The notes: generated from the letters alone by a model not told the origin. Positions 1 to 10,346 are shown, counted from the first letter of the stretch. The stretch is 64,000 nt of DNA from UA16 sp905478895 (GCA_943788495.1 CALSQO010000002.1:434001-498000), one strand, 5' to 3'. Translations and numbers: made by a program.

Positions 1-260
1 TGGCTCTGGTATCCTACGAAGCTCACGAGCACTTCATACGTTCCAGGTTGAACGGGTTTGATGGTGTATTCCCCATCGAAGTCAGTGTTTGTTCCGGAGA
101 CTTGGTTTCCGTTGAGGAATAAAACCACGCTTGCAAAAGGCAAGGGAGAGTCGGCGTCGAGGTCCATGATTTTACCCTTGAGGGTACCGGATCCGACTTG
201 GGCCGCCACAGGGCCAACGGCCATCAGGGCCGCAAATATGAAGGCGATTGGACGCAACAT
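1..260 (-). CDS. Secreted protein with carboxypeptidase-regulatory-like domain, N-terminal part
   Basis: This reading frame is open to the left window edge, so only the first 86 residues are visible. It begins MLRPIAFIFAALMAVGPV and has a clear signal peptide ending at VAAQ. The mature part (residues 22-86) reads as a beta-sandwich of the CarboxypepD_reg-like type: a GTLKGKIMD strand, PLPFASVVLFLNG, then GTNTDFDGEYTIKPVQPG and YEVLVSFVGYQS. In Bacteroidota this domain usually opens TonB-dependent receptors or other large surface proteins, but the rest of the gene is outside the window, so the function is not determined. The start at 260 is the only Met giving a full signal peptide. Confidence 0.75.
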   Translation of the reverse strand, partial: MLRPIAFIFAALMAVGPVAAQVGSGTLKGKIMDLDADSPLPFASVVLFLNGNQVSGTNTDFDGEYTIKPVQPGTYEVLVSFVGYQS

Positions 261-553
261 GAATCGTGTGTTACAGGTCATTGGTTAGAGGCGTTGGAAT
301 ACAACAGGCTGTAAATATAGGGCGCGCACAACCGAATGCGAAAAAGCGTTAATGCTTTTGCGCAGTGGTCGTGGTATGGGCTGAAAACCAAAGGGTTTGA
401 AGGGGGAAGGAGGGGCGTTGGTCAGGCCCGCGCAGGCCTGATTTGCACAATTTTGCGCCTTTAACGGGTGTTTTTCGGTGCCTTGGAACCCGCTCAATGT
501 CGGACTGTCTCTCGATGGGCCTTGACCTGAGGCAGGCCTTCGCAATGCAGCGA
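261..553. other. Intergenic region with small hairpins
   Basis: No gene is supported here. A 7-bp perfect inverted repeat with a 6-nt loop lies at 422-441 (TCAGGCC/GGCCTGA). A near-perfect 10-bp inverted repeat lies at about 338-363 (GCGAAAAAGC/GCTTTTGCGC, one mismatch). Both are downstream of the minus-strand gene at 554-886 and could help end its transcript, but neither is followed by a convincing T tract. Confidence 0.35.
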
Positions 554-886
554 TTATCGGTACCGATTTGGCTTCCCGAAAATGCGCCGCCACCACGGAA
601 TCGCGCGGCCTTGCGCTGCTCGTTTTCGCCTCCGGTCGTTTTGCCGCATGCGCTTGCGTGTGGCCTTGTCTTGCTTCTTGTAATGGCTTTCCTTGGCGTC
701 CTTCCAGCCTGTGCGGAGCTCAGCTGTGCGCGCGGCCTCTTTTTCTTCGGCGCTTTGGATGCTCTCCTGCACGGTTTTCGGCGTTTGTCCGCCGCCTCCG
801 TCGCGAGGGGGTCGCCGGCGCTGGGCGTCGGCGGTCGTGGCCAATGTGGTCAGGAGGAGGAGCAGGGAAATTTGTCGGAGGCTCAT
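554..886 (-). CDS. Small, very basic secreted protein of unknown function
   Basis: A 110-residue protein with a clean N-terminal signal peptide (MSLRQISLLLLLTTLATTADA). A highly charged mature part follows: an RRRPPRDGGGG linker, an acidic/basic helical stretch around residues 40-75 (EEKEAARTAELRTGWKDAK) and a strongly basic tail with KRMRQNDRRRKRAAQ and WWRRIFGK. No enzyme motif is visible. Short Arg/Lys-rich periplasmic proteins of this kind are common as hypothetical proteins in Flavobacteriales; I cannot assign a role. The signal peptide and absence of a better overlapping frame are the reasons to call it real. Confidence 0.6.
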   Translation of the reverse strand: MSLRQISLLLLLTTLATTADAQRRRPPRDGGGGQTPKTVQESIQSAEEKEAARTAELRTGWKDAKESHYKKQDKATRKRMRQNDRRRKRAAQGRAIPWWRRIFGKPNRYR

Positions 887-899
887 TTTATGGTCGAGA

Positions 900-925
900 G
901 GAATTCAGGGGAGTTGAAGAGTATG
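900..925 (-). repeat. Vestigial copy of the MBOAT gene start
   Basis: Positions 900-921 are identical over 22 bp to 3210-3231, the first codons of the MBOAT gene. Including the next four bases the match is 25 of 26. On the minus strand it reads ILFNSPEFL where the intact gene reads MLFNSPEFL: a single change turns the ATG into ATA. It lies directly downstream of the SGNH-like gene (stop at 927), where a second MBOAT copy would be expected in a tandem MBOAT/SGNH array. Confidence 0.6.
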
Positions 926-926
926 T

Positions 927-1793
927 TTATTCGGCAGAATATTTAAAAAGGATTTTTGAAAAAATCTCTGCTCCAGTTCTGTTCAGATGATCGGCATCGT
1001 AAAAGCCGCTGTCCGGTAGTTCGAAATTAGAAAAGTCATGGTATTCTACATTTGGAAATTCCTCTGACAGATGCTTGCAAAATTGCTTGGTTAAAAGCCA
1101 CCCAGCATCTTTTTCTACAATGTCTAAATAAGCTTGATGAAAAGGAGTCGTAATGAGCTGCAATTCTTGGCCTTCTATTGCCAAAGCTTCCAATTTTAGC
1201 ATTAAACTCTTATCCATAGGGTTGTTCAAATGACGGCCGGCTGCGACAATGGCGGACGCCGTAAGTACTTCGGATGAATGTTCAGCTCCCCTTCGGCCGT
1301 TACCCGTATTCACCTCGTACTTGGGTTGGCCGATTTCATTAAATCCATTCCGCGCCATTGCAATTGATTTTTGACCGCCTTGTGCAAAAATGAAGAAATA
1401 GTCTTTGAATTTATTGGTAGTGAATTGACGAAAAACACGATGAAAATGAACATTTCTCCAAGACTCTTTTCGAAGCAGATTTGAAGTTCGGAACGTAAAG
1501 GGTGAGATGGTGAGGAAATTGGTTACCGAAGGACTTGTTTCAGTAACTAGAAAAGTACTCTCTTCGAGCGTTTGTGAGGGCCAAGCGAAATTGTAATGCG
1601 ATGAGCCATTCGCAACGATGCCACGAAATGCGTGTGAAGATCCTACGACGTGGGCGGAAAAGACGCCTTTTTCGAGTATCTCTTTTTTTCGAAAGTACAA
1701 ATTTCGTTCTTGTCCTGCGAAATATTCAATTATCAGGAAGAGCGACAAGAAGATAACTCCTGGGAAGGAGCACTTTAGGAGGAAATTTCGCAT
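927..1793 (-). CDS. SGNH-like protein partnered with MBOAT O-acyltransferase
   Basis: A 288-residue protein with an N-terminal membrane anchor or signal segment (residues 6-26, CSFPGVIFLSLFLIIEYF). A GSSHAF motif near residue 51 resembles the nucleophile block of SGNH/DUF1574-type proteins. Near the C-terminus DADHLNRTGAEIFS resembles the Asp-x-x-His block. Such proteins (AlgX/AlgJ-like or DltD-like) act with MBOAT proteins to O-acylate extracellular polysaccharide. The start codon overlaps the MBOAT stop by one base (TAATG at 1791-1795), pointing to translational coupling. The gene is AT-rich and unbroken, unlike its upstream partner. Acetylation as the chemistry is inferred from the pairing. 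Confidence 0.7.
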   Translation of the reverse strand: MRNFLLKCSFPGVIFLSLFLIIEYFAGQERNLYFRKKEILEKGVFSAHVVGSSHAFRGIVANGSSHYNFAWPSQTLEESTFLVTETSPSVTNFLTISPFTFRTSNLLRKESWRNVHFHRVFRQFTTNKFKDYFFIFAQGGQKSIAMARNGFNEIGQPKYEVNTGNGRRGAEHSSEVLTASAIVAAGRHLNNPMDKSLMLKLEALAIEGQELQLITTPFHQAYLDIVEKDAGWLLTKQFCKHLSEEFPNVEYHDFSNFELPDSGFYDADHLNRTGAEIFSKILFKYSAE

Positions 1794-3234
1794 TAGAAGG
1801 CGAAGTAAATAAATTCAGCATCGACCTGGTAGCATGCAATGCATGAGATAATGATTGAGGCATATGCTAGCCAACGCCAGAGCGCATTGGACCAATTCCG
1901 AAATATTGCTTTTTCGTTGCGCTCAGTCCAATCGAATAACAGGCAAACAACAACCCCCCCTAAGGCTCTTTTTGAGAACATGATGGATATGCCTTTTGTG
2001 TCAATCATTGGCATCCCTCCCCAAATAATCCACAGCCTCCCCCACACTCTCGGCCCGAAAAAACACCCACGCCACACACACCATCGCTGAACGGTCCAGG
2101 CCATTCCGAGGAAGTTCCCGCCCTGTGGGCAGCCACCGGCCTTCGCCGATCGTGTCCGAGGTGTAGCGCCGGTTCGTTCCGCGCAGCAAGCAGCGGCAGA
2201 AAGAGACAAGCGCGGCATGAATGCCGCCCCAGGCGATGAACGTCCAGTTGGCGCCGTGCCAAAATCCGCTCACGAGGAAGATGATGAAGACGTTGCGCAC
2301 GGATTTCCATTTCCCCACGCGCGATCCGCCGAGCGGAATGTAGAGGTAGTCGCGGAACCACGTCGAAAGCGAGATGTGCCAGCGCCGCCAAAACTCCGCG
2401 ATGTCGCGGGAGAAGTACGGCGTCTTGAAGTTGGTCATGAGCTGGATGCCAAAGAGTTTGGCGGTGCCGATGGCGATGTCGCTGTAGCCGGAGAAATCTC
2501 CGTAGATCTGAAAGGCAAAATACACGGCACCGAGCATGAGGGTGGGCCCGGAGTATTCGGTGTAGTTGGCAAAGATGTCATTGGCATAAATGGCGCAGGT
2601 ATCCGCGACCACCACCTTCTTGAACATCCCCCACAAGATCAGCCGCAGGCCGGCGACGCCCTCCTCGTATTTGAAGACGCGTTTGTTTTCAATCTGCGGC
2701 AAGAGCCGCGAAGCCCGCTCAATCGGCCCGGCGACGAGCTGCGGGAAGAAGCTCACAAACGCTGCGAAATTGATGAAGCTGCGCGTCGGCTTCAGGTTCC
2801 CGCGGTAAATGTCAATGGAATAGGAGAGGGTCTGAAACGTATAGAAAGCTGATGCCCACCGGCAAGATCACCTTGAGCGACGAAACGTGCATCGTCACGC
2901 CCGCCGACGCCCACGCATCGACCCAGCTGTCGATGAAGAAGTTGCTGTATTTGAAGTAACACAGCAGGCCGAGGTTCACCAGCAACGACACCCCGAGCCA
3001 CGCCTTCTTGGCGCGTTTCTCTTGCGCTCCTTCGATCTGCAAACCGACGAGGTAATCCACCAAGGTGGAAAACGCAATCAGCCCCAAAAACCGCCAATCC
3101 CACCACCCGTAAAACACATAGCTCGCGATGACGAGCAGCATGTTCTGCGCCTTGAGATTGCGCTGCACGACAAACCAATACAGTCCGAAGACGATCGGTA
3201 AGAAGAGCAGGAATTCAGGGGAGTTGAAGAGCAT
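1793..3234 (-). CDS. MBOAT family O-acyltransferase (AlgI/DltB-like), frameshifted
   Basis: An integral membrane O-acyltransferase that would move acyl groups across the membrane onto a surface polymer. It begins MLFNSPEFLLFLPIVFGLYW, a typical AlgI-like start, and carries FKTPYFSRDIAEFWRRWH and the conserved GFWHGANWTFIAWGG with the family His. The reading frame breaks twice. An extra base near 2845-2847 interrupts GISFYTFQ, and an extra base near 2015-2017 interrupts the sequence after AVDYLGR; the true C-terminus continues MPMIDTKGISIMFSKRALGG to a stop at 1793. With both bases removed the protein is 479 residues, a normal size for the family. Each break looks like a one-base error rather than decay. 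Confidence 0.8.
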
Positions 3235-3235
3235 G
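3210..3235 (-). repeat. Second copy of the 26-bp repeat, at the intact MBOAT start
   Basis: This segment contains the ATG and first eight codons of the MBOAT gene and matches 900-925 with one difference. It is the functional copy of the pair. Confidence 0.6.
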
Positions 3236-3255
3236 GGTTGAGCGCAGAGATTTAT

Positions 3256-5505
3256 CTAATGAGCAGTCTTTGTCAGCAATCCAGCCGCCTTTTCAACTGA
3301 AGCAACCGGCAACTGACACCTCCCATCCTCACAAACAAAAATAGCCAATTCACCCAGCTGGCGGTCGCGCAACAACGGAATGTTTTCCGACGCTCCCCCT
3401 GCATAAAGTGCTTGCGGGCGGTAGTGCGCTTGCAAAGCGTGTTGGGCGTTGGCGACAACTTCGTCATTGGGTGCCGTGATCACCACCTCGTGGAAAGGCT
3501 CCGTGCGCCACAAGAGCAAACCCGCCCAATGCGTTGCGCTCGGCCAATAGCTCGCGCGGTCGAGGGCTCCGGCGAGCATGCGATCGGCGAGGATGCGCCA
3601 GTCTTGGCGCTCGAACAGTTGGCTGAGGAGGAAAAGGTTGCGTGCCATTTGCGCGTTGGCGGATGGCATGACGCTGTCGTCGTTTTCCTGTTTCTGGGCG
3701 AAGAGCGTTTCGCCTTGCGTGCTTTGGAACCAAAACGTGCCTTGTGCAGGATCATAAAAATCAGCGATGGCCACTTCACAGAGCTCGCGCGCTGCCTCGG
3801 CGTACCGTTCGTCAAACGTGGCTTGGTACACGTCGAGGCAGGCCGCGATGGTGCTCCCGTAATCGTCCAGCATGCCGGTGATCCGGGGACCGGTGGATTC
3901 ATGGTAAACGTGCCGCAGTCGGCCGTTTTCATCGCGTTGGGTTTCGAGCAAGAAGTCCACGGCCTCTCGGGCTCGTTCAATGTCTTCCGGCCGTTCGAAT
4001 GCGGTGCCCGTGGCCACGAGTCCGCTGGCCGCTAAAGCCGTCCAAGCGGTGAGGATTTTATCATCCAATCCCGGGGCCACACGTTCATCCCGCAACGTGC
4101 GCAATTGCGCATGAATCCGGGTCAATTCCAGGTGCAAGGCCTCATCAGTGCGATCCAAACTTCGCGCCAACGCTTCATCCGATTTCCAACGCATCAACAC
4201 ATTGGCGTCCGGGATTTCCTCCGTCCAGCGGCTTGCCTCGTCGATGGCATAGACCGTGCGGATCAACTCGAAATCTTCCGGACTCAAAGCCGCGCGCAAT
4301 TCGGCCGCCGTCCAGACGTAGTATTTGCCTTCCACGCCTTCGCTGTCGGCATCCAAGGCGCTATAAAACCCGCCACTGGGGTGGCTCCATTCGCTTTGCA
4401 TGAAATCGACAATGCCCAGCGCAGCGCGCTTCAACGCCGCACGATTGGAAGGCGAGGCATCGACAAGCGCCTGGTAAGCCCGCGCATAGGTTCCCGCCAA
4501 TTGCGCATTGTCGTAAAGCATCTTTTCAAAATGCGGCACGTGCCATTTTTCGTCCACGCTGTAACGCGCGAATCCGCCACCGATGTGATCGTGGATGCCC
4601 CCGCGTTCCATCTTGAGCAAGGTGTTCAGGACGTGGTCCAGTGCTTGGCGGTCTTGGCGCACCGTTCCATAATGCAAGAGGAAATCGAGGTTGGTGGGAA
4701 TGGGGAACTTGGGTGCCCGGTCGTTGCCGCCCCATTTCGGATCCCAGTTGTCTTTCCATTGCGCAATGCCGTCGTCAAGCAGTTGTGCATCCGCCGGGCC
4801 AAACGCGTCAGATGTTCCCCACGCTTTGGAGCCTTCGAGGGGTGGCACGTTGACCAACTCGGCTTGTTGCACGCCAGCGGTGAGTTGGGTGGCATAGGCC
4901 TTCGACGCGTTCCGGATCTTGTGTGCGTGTATCGAGCACGGATTGCAAAGCTTGCAACCACCGCTCACGCGGAAAGTATGTTCCACCATACACCGGACGT
5001 CCGTCGGGCATGCACACCGCATTCAACGGCCAACCGCCGCGTTGGGTCATGAGCTGCACTGCGGTCATGTAAACGCCGTCCACGTCCGGGCGTTCTTCGC
5101 GATCGACCTTGATGTTGATGAAGTGTTCGTTCATGAATGCCGCCGCCGCGCTGTCCTCGAACGTCTCGTGCTCCATCACATGGCACCAATGGCAGGCGCT
5201 GTAGCCGATGCTCACGATGACCAGTTTATCCTGTCGCCCGCGCTTCTTCCCACGCTTCTTCCGACCACGGCTCGCCAGTCCACCGGGTTGTGGGCGTGTT
5301 GCAAGAGGTAGGGACTGGACTCGTGGATGAGGGCGTTGGTATGCGATGGAGCGGAAGTGGAATCGGACATTGCGTAGCGGGTGTGAGTGGCAGCGATTGA
5401 AGTTTCAGAAGATCCTTGGTTGTGCATGCAAGAATTCAGAAGAAGGAGCAGACTGAATGAAACAGGCATGGATGTGCTGAAAAAGAGGCGCTGCATTGTG
5501 GGCAA
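3256..5505 (-). CDS. DUF255 thioredoxin-domain lipoprotein (YyaL/SPATA20 family), frameshifted
   Basis: A protein of about 749 residues once three extra bases are removed (near 5268, 5231 and 4899). The N-terminus has a lipoprotein signal (SFSLLLLLNSC, lipobox LNSC). Then come the family hallmark SSPYLLQHAHNPVDW and the thioredoxin-like block SIGYSACHWCHVMEHETF with its CxxC. The long C-terminal part is an (alpha/alpha) barrel related to N-acylglucosamine 2-epimerases, with KFPIPTNLDFLL, GGGFARYSVDEKWHVPHFEK, DDKILTAWTAL and GMLDDYGS. The family is widespread in Bacteroidota, often lipidated, and its substrate is unknown. It is divergent from glyA with an 84-bp gap. Confidence 0.82.
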
Positions 5506-5534
5506 ATTGCGAAGGAATCCATTAATTGCCGATT

Positions 5535-5542
5535 TATCTTTG
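5535..5542 (+). promoter_or_regulatory. Candidate Bacteroidetes -7 box for glyA
   Basis: TATCTTTG fits the Bacteroidetes sigma-A -7 consensus TAnnTTTG and lies 48 bp before the glyA start in an AT-rich gap. No good TTG -33 box occurs at the usual 19-21 bp distance, so this is tentative. Confidence 0.35.
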
Positions 5543-5589
5543 CTTTCTTTTCAGCAAGTCTTTCCACAGAACGCAACAGAACTTTAGCC

Positions 5590-6861
5590 ATGCGCGACCA
5601 ACAAATTGCCAACCTCATTGAACGTGAAACGCACCGTCAGGTGGAGGGGATTGAATTGATAGCCAGTGAAAACTACGCCAGTGACCAGGTGATGGAAGCG
5701 CAGGGCAGTGTTTTGACCAACAAGTATGCCGAGGGATTGCCGCGCCGGCGTTATTATGGCGGATGCGAAGTGGTGGACGAAGTGGAGCAGTTGGCGATCG
5801 ATCGGTTGTGCCGCTTGTTTGGGGCGGAATGGGCGAATGTCCAGCCGCACTCTGGCGCTTCGGCGAATGCCGCGGTGATGCTGGCCGTGTTGAACGCGGG
5901 CGATCCCATCTTGGGATTTGATTTGAGCCACGGTGGCCACTTGACGCACGGTTCTACGGTGAACTATTCGGGAAAGCTGTATTCGCCCCATTTTTATGGG
6001 GTGGAGAAGGAAACGGGCTTGATTGACATGGACAAGGTGGAGGCCACCGCCCGCGAAGTGAAGCCGAAGTTGCTCATTTGCGGTGCGTCGGCGTACAGCC
6101 GCGATTGGGATTACAAGCGTTTCCGGGCCATTGCCGATGAGGTGGGAGCGTTGTTGTTGGCGGACATCAGCCATCCTTCAGGATTGATCGCTACCGGTTT
6201 GCTCGCTGATCCAATGCCGCATTGCCACATCGTGACCTCGACCACGCACAAAACATTGCGCGGACCACGCGGAGGCATCATCATGATGGGCAAGGATTTT
6301 GATAACCCATGGGGCCGCAAAACGCCCAAAGGGACCATCCGAAAAATGAGCGCATTGCTCGATAGCGGTGTCTTCCCAGGCATGCAAGGCGGACCGTTGG
6401 AGCATGTGATTGCTGCCAAAGCCGTGGCGTTTGGAGAATGCTTGGAGCCCGGCTACAAAAATTACATGCAGCAAGTGATCAAGAATGCTCAGGCGATGGC
6501 TGCGGCGTTTGTTGACCGCGGTTACGACTTGATCAGCGGCGGCACGGACAATCACCTCATGCTCATCGACCTCCGCAACAAAGACGTGACGGGCAAGGTG
6601 GCGGAGAAAGCGCTGGGCCGAGCCCACATCACGATCAATAAGAACATGGTGCCGTTCGATACGCAGTCACCGTTTGTCACCAGTGGAATCCGAGTCGGCA
6701 CAGCCGCGGTCACCACCCGGGGCATGAAGGAAGCGGACATGGCGCAAATCGTGGATTGGATCGATGCGGTCATTTGCTCACCCGAGGACGACGCCGTGAT
6801 TGGTCGCGTCGGCGAATCCGTGCGCATGCGGATGCGGGATTTGCCTTTGTTTGAGGGGTGA
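5590..6861 (+). CDS. glyA: Serine hydroxymethyltransferase
   Basis: A PLP enzyme that interconverts serine and glycine with tetrahydrofolate, the main source of cytosolic one-carbon units. The 423-residue frame is complete and full length for the family. Visible blocks are ELIASENYAS (residues 22-31), GLPRRRYYGGCE (49-60), the substrate/PLP segment SGASANAAVM, ADISHPSGLI (191-200), and the PLP-lysine motif TSTTHKTLRGPRGG with Lys221. The start MRDQQIANLIERE aligns with the usual N-terminus. It is one of the few GC-rich genes in this part of the window that is not interrupted. Confidence 0.97.
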   Translation: MRDQQIANLIERETHRQVEGIELIASENYASDQVMEAQGSVLTNKYAEGLPRRRYYGGCEVVDEVEQLAIDRLCRLFGAEWANVQPHSGASANAAVMLAVLNAGDPILGFDLSHGGHLTHGSTVNYSGKLYSPHFYGVEKETGLIDMDKVEATAREVKPKLLICGASAYSRDWDYKRFRAIADEVGALLLADISHPSGLIATGLLADPMPHCHIVTSTTHKTLRGPRGGIIMMGKDFDNPWGRKTPKGTIRKMSALLDSGVFPGMQGGPLEHVIAAKAVAFGECLEPGYKNYMQQVIKNAQAMAAAFVDRGYDLISGGTDNHLMLIDLRNKDVTGKVAEKALGRAHITINKNMVPFDTQSPFVTSGIRVGTAAVTTRGMKEADMAQIVDWIDAVICSPEDDAVIGRVGESVRMRMRDLPLFEG

Positions 6862-6888
6862 GGTTGAATTCTTGAGTACCTTGACTTC

Positions 6889-8028
6889 ATGAAAATCGGC
6901 TGGATATGCCTTTCGGGAATTGGTCCGAGTGAATCTTTTTTGATGGATACGTTGCATCAACTTGAGAACATAGGGCAAGTCATAGGAGTGTCGGGGGTTT
7001 CAACGGGTGCAAGAGCAGCGTCAGCAAATCACCGTTACATTCCGTTCAATGAACATCCCTTAACCGTCTGGCATACTCTTGGGCGCAAGCTAACTGGAAG
7101 AAATAAGTACCGTGAGCAATTGCAAGCGAGATGCCTGAAAATGAGCCGAGACGTATGGGCTGAAAATGAACCCGATGTTTTTTGGGTGGAATTTGGAACG
7201 ACAGCTGTAGTCGCTAAAGACTTGCTGAAGGAGCAAAACAAACCTTTCTTCATTGCAGTGCACGGATACGACATCACGACTGAATTCAAAGATGAAGAGT
7301 ACCAAGCTCAATTTATTGACCTGGCGAATCATCACCAGTGCAAGGGAATTGTCTGCGCCTCTCATTACACGAGGCGACTGTGCATACTAGCGGGGGTGCG
7401 CGCTGAAAAATGCCAAGTGGTCCGACTTGCCTTGGATGGAGAACGCATTAAGCGAGATGTAAACATCAAAAAGACCCAGCAGCCGTCCTTTGTGCATTTT
7501 GGACGGTTGACCGAAAAGAAGCACCCCATAGCGACGTTTGAAGCGTTTCGACAAGTTGTTCAGTCGCTACCGAATGCTTCGTTGACATTCATCGGTGATG
7601 GACCGCTGCGTTCTGAGCTCGAACGACGAATTGCAGAATTTGGATTGGGCGAACAGGTGCAGTGCTTGGGTGTGATGGAACAGGCCAAAGCATTGGCGGA
7701 AGTCCAACGGCATTGGGTTTTTGTTCAGCACAGTGTAACCTCCAAATCAGGGGATCAAGAAGGATTTGCGCTGAGCCCTGCGGAAGCCGCATTGATGGAG
7801 ATGCCTGTTGTATCGACGTTGCACAATGGAATCCCCGAACATGTCATCGATGGGGAAACAGGTTATCTCGTCAACGAATTTGATTACGAAACAATGGCAG
7901 AGCGAATGATTGAGTTGGCAGCTAATTCGGATTTGCGGACTGAAATGGGAGAGGCAGGAAGGGCCAATGTGCTGGGATTGTGCAATCCAGGAGAACGCTT
8001 CGAAGCGCTACTAAAGCTTTTTGCGTAG
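6889..8028 (+). CDS. Family 4 glycosyltransferase (GT-B fold)
   Basis: A 379-residue retaining glycosyltransferase of the GT4 type. The C-terminal domain shows FVHFGRLTEKKHPI (the start of the nucleotide-sugar domain), LTFIGDGPLRSELE, then the donor-binding E-x7-E block EGFALSPAEAALMEMP and VVSTLHNGIPEHVIDGETGY. The N-terminal domain starts MKIGWICLSGIGPSESF and has the acceptor-side ALEKVVWVEFG-like region around residues 90-110. It lies 27 bp after glyA on the same strand and ends 6 bp from the converging Rel/SpoT gene. It is more AT-rich than glyA and away from the main polysaccharide locus. Donor and acceptor cannot be told. Confidence 0.85.
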   Translation: MKIGWICLSGIGPSESFLMDTLHQLENIGQVIGVSGVSTGARAASANHRYIPFNEHPLTVWHTLGRKLTGRNKYREQLQARCLKMSRDVWAENEPDVFWVEFGTTAVVAKDLLKEQNKPFFIAVHGYDITTEFKDEEYQAQFIDLANHHQCKGIVCASHYTRRLCILAGVRAEKCQVVRLALDGERIKRDVNIKKTQQPSFVHFGRLTEKKHPIATFEAFRQVVQSLPNASLTFIGDGPLRSELERRIAEFGLGEQVQCLGVMEQAKALAEVQRHWVFVQHSVTSKSGDQEGFALSPAEAALMEMPVVSTLHNGIPEHVIDGETGYLVNEFDYETMAERMIELAANSDLRTEMGEAGRANVLGLCNPGERFEALLKLFA

Positions 8029-8033
8029 CGACA

Positions 8034-10303
8034 TCACCCCTCATCCACCCGCTCCACACTCCACACTCCTGGCACGTCGAGGAGCTTTGCTTGAAGTTGT
8101 TTCAGGTGGTCGGTATTGGTGACGAGGACCTTGACGAGGCCTTCGAAGGTGCCGTCGCTCGAGTTGAAGCTGATGGCGCGCATGTTCACGTTCATCGCGT
8201 CTGAAATGACGCCGGTGACGGCGTTGACCAATCCCACGTCGTCGATGCCCGTGAAGTTGAGGCTGACCTCGAATTGTTTGGCGGAGCGCGATGACCACTG
8301 TGCTTTGATGACGCGGTAGGCGTATTTCGAGAGCAGGTTCGTGGCGTTGGAGCAGTTTTGCCGGTGCACCTTGATGCCGCCGCTCACCATCACGAATCCA
8401 AATACCGGATCGCCCGGTATGGGATTGCAACACGAGGCGTGGGAGTAATCGATTTTTTGCAGGCCTTCTCCGATCAGCATAAGACGTCGCCCTTTTCAGG
8501 CGGATCGGCGATTTCTTTGGCGCGATCTGCAAGCTCCGGGGCCGGCGTTTTTTTCGCACGCGTCCACGAGAACTTGCCCTTGACCACGGTATATCCACCC
8601 AGCCGATCCAAGTCCAATTCACCGTTCGCGATCCGCAGCAAGAGTGCATGGGGACTGTCGTGCCGCAAGCGTTTGATCAGCGATTCGATGTTATCAGAGG
8701 AAAACGTCAATTCCTTGCGCCGCATCCACTTTCGCAGTTTTTCCTTTCCATCGCTCGCAACGCTGCGTTCTTCCTCCCGGAGGGCGTGCCGAATTTTGGA
8801 TCGGGCGCTGGCCGTTACCACATAGCCGAGCCAATCTTCCTTGGGTTTTTGTTTGCGGGAGGTGATGATTTCGACTTGGTCGCCGCTCTTCAGGGGATGG
8901 GAGAGGGGCACCAATTTGTGGTTGACTTTCGCGCCGATGCAGCGCGAGCCAATCTGTGTGTGCACGCGGAAGGCAAAATCGAGGGTGGTCGCACCCTTGG
9001 GCAAGGAGAACAGGTCGCCGTTGGGCGTGAAGACATAGATCTCCTCGCTGTGCAGGTTCAGCTTGAACTCGTCGATGAAGTCCAACGCATCTTCTTCGCC
9101 AGACTCCAGCATTTCCCGGATTTGCGTCAACCAGTTGTCGAGGTTGTCTTTGTTGCCGCGTCCGGTAGTGTCGGCGTTTCCATTCGCCGGGCCCGCGTCC
9201 TTGTAACGCCAATGCGCGGCCAACCCCTTCTCTGCAATCTCATCCATGCGCTTGGATCGGATCTGCACTTCCACCCACTTGCCAGACGGGGACATCACGG
9301 TGGTGTGCAGGCTCTCGTAGCCGTTGGCCTTGGGCAGGCTGATCCAATCGCGCAGGCGATCGGGGTTGGGCTGGTAAAAGTCCGAAACGATGCTGTAGGT
9401 CCGCCAGGCATCGGCCTTTTCGTTTTCCGGTGTTGAGTCCAGGATGATGCGAATGGCAAACACGTCATAAACCTCCTCAAAGGCCACGCGTTGCTTCTGC
9501 ATTTTGCTCCAAATGCTGAATACGCTTTTGGGCCGTCCCAGGATTTCATAGGAAATGCCGGAGGCGTCGAGGGCGCGTCGAATGGGCAAGGTGAAAGCAT
9601 TGATGAACCGCGTGCGCACGGCTTTTCCCTTGCGCAACTTGGTTTCAATCAGCTCGTGGTCTTCCGGTTCTTTGTACTTGAGCGATAAGTCCTCCAGCTC
9701 GGTTTTGATGCCATACAAACCCAGCCGATGGGCCAACGGTGCATACATGAACAGTGTTTCGCTCGCAATTTTTTGCTGCTTGTCCGGGCGCATATGGTCA
9801 AGGGTGCGCATGTTGTCCAGCCGATCCGCGAGCTTGATCAAAATCACCCGCACATCGTCACTCAACGTCAGGAGCATCTTGCGGAAATTTTCCGCTTGCG
9901 CGCTCGTCCCAGGATCGAACACCCCGGACATTTTCGTGAGTCCATCCACAATCTCCCGTTCGCGCGTGCCAAACAGTTGCTCGACATCTTCCAAGGTCAA
10001 ATACGTATCCTCCACGGTATCGTGGAGCAATGCGCACACAATGGCAGTGGTGTCCAAACCGAGCTCTTCGGCCACCACCCTTGCAACACTGATGGGATGG
10101 TAGATGTACGGCTCGCCGCTTTTGCGCCGCATGTCTTTGTGTGCTTCGAGCGAAATGTCAAAGGCTTTGCGGATCGCCTTTCGGTCTTTCCGCGATTTGC
10201 TGTGCACGGCCGCCCGAAGCAATCCCCGGTACCTGCGGAGGATTTCCTTCTTTTCTGCTTCGAGATCAATGGCGGGTGCGGACATGAGGCTAATTTCGGA
10301 CAA
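8034..10303 (-). CDS. spoT: Bifunctional (p)ppGpp synthetase/hydrolase, Rel/SpoT family, one frameshift
   Basis: The stringent-response alarmone enzyme. Domains in order: an HD hydrolase domain (about residues 45-200) with YIYHPISVA and the HD-x-x-ED block LLHDTVEDT; the synthetase domain (about 240-370) with RPKSVFSIWSKM, YDVFAIRIIL and PKANGYESLHTTV; a TGS domain (about 410-470) with IYVFTPNGDLFSLPKG; and a C-terminal ACT domain. Both catalytic domains look intact, so synthesis and hydrolysis are both expected. The frame ends at GDVLC (8474) and resumes at MLIGEGLQKIDY, consistent with one missing base near 8482. The repaired length is 756 residues, normal for the family. The lost part is the regulatory tail, so even a real truncation would leave catalysis. 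Confidence 0.92.
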
Positions 10304-10346
10304 ATCCGCGGCAAGTCAACCCTCCGTATCTCCGTAACTTGCGGAC

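Noticed and set aside
4105..5052. A 315-codon plus-strand frame opposite the DUF255 gene
   Set aside because: It is antisense to a clearly recognised protein, has no motif or signal peptide of its own, and arises from the GC-rich codon use of the real gene.
8474..8490. Programmed frameshifting in Rel/SpoT
   Set aside because: There is no slippery heptamer or downstream pseudoknot at the site, and the same kind of one-base break occurs in about twenty other genes nearby.
8648..9436. A 262-codon plus-strand frame opposite Rel/SpoT
   Set aside because: Antisense to the TGS and synthetase domains; no support as a gene.
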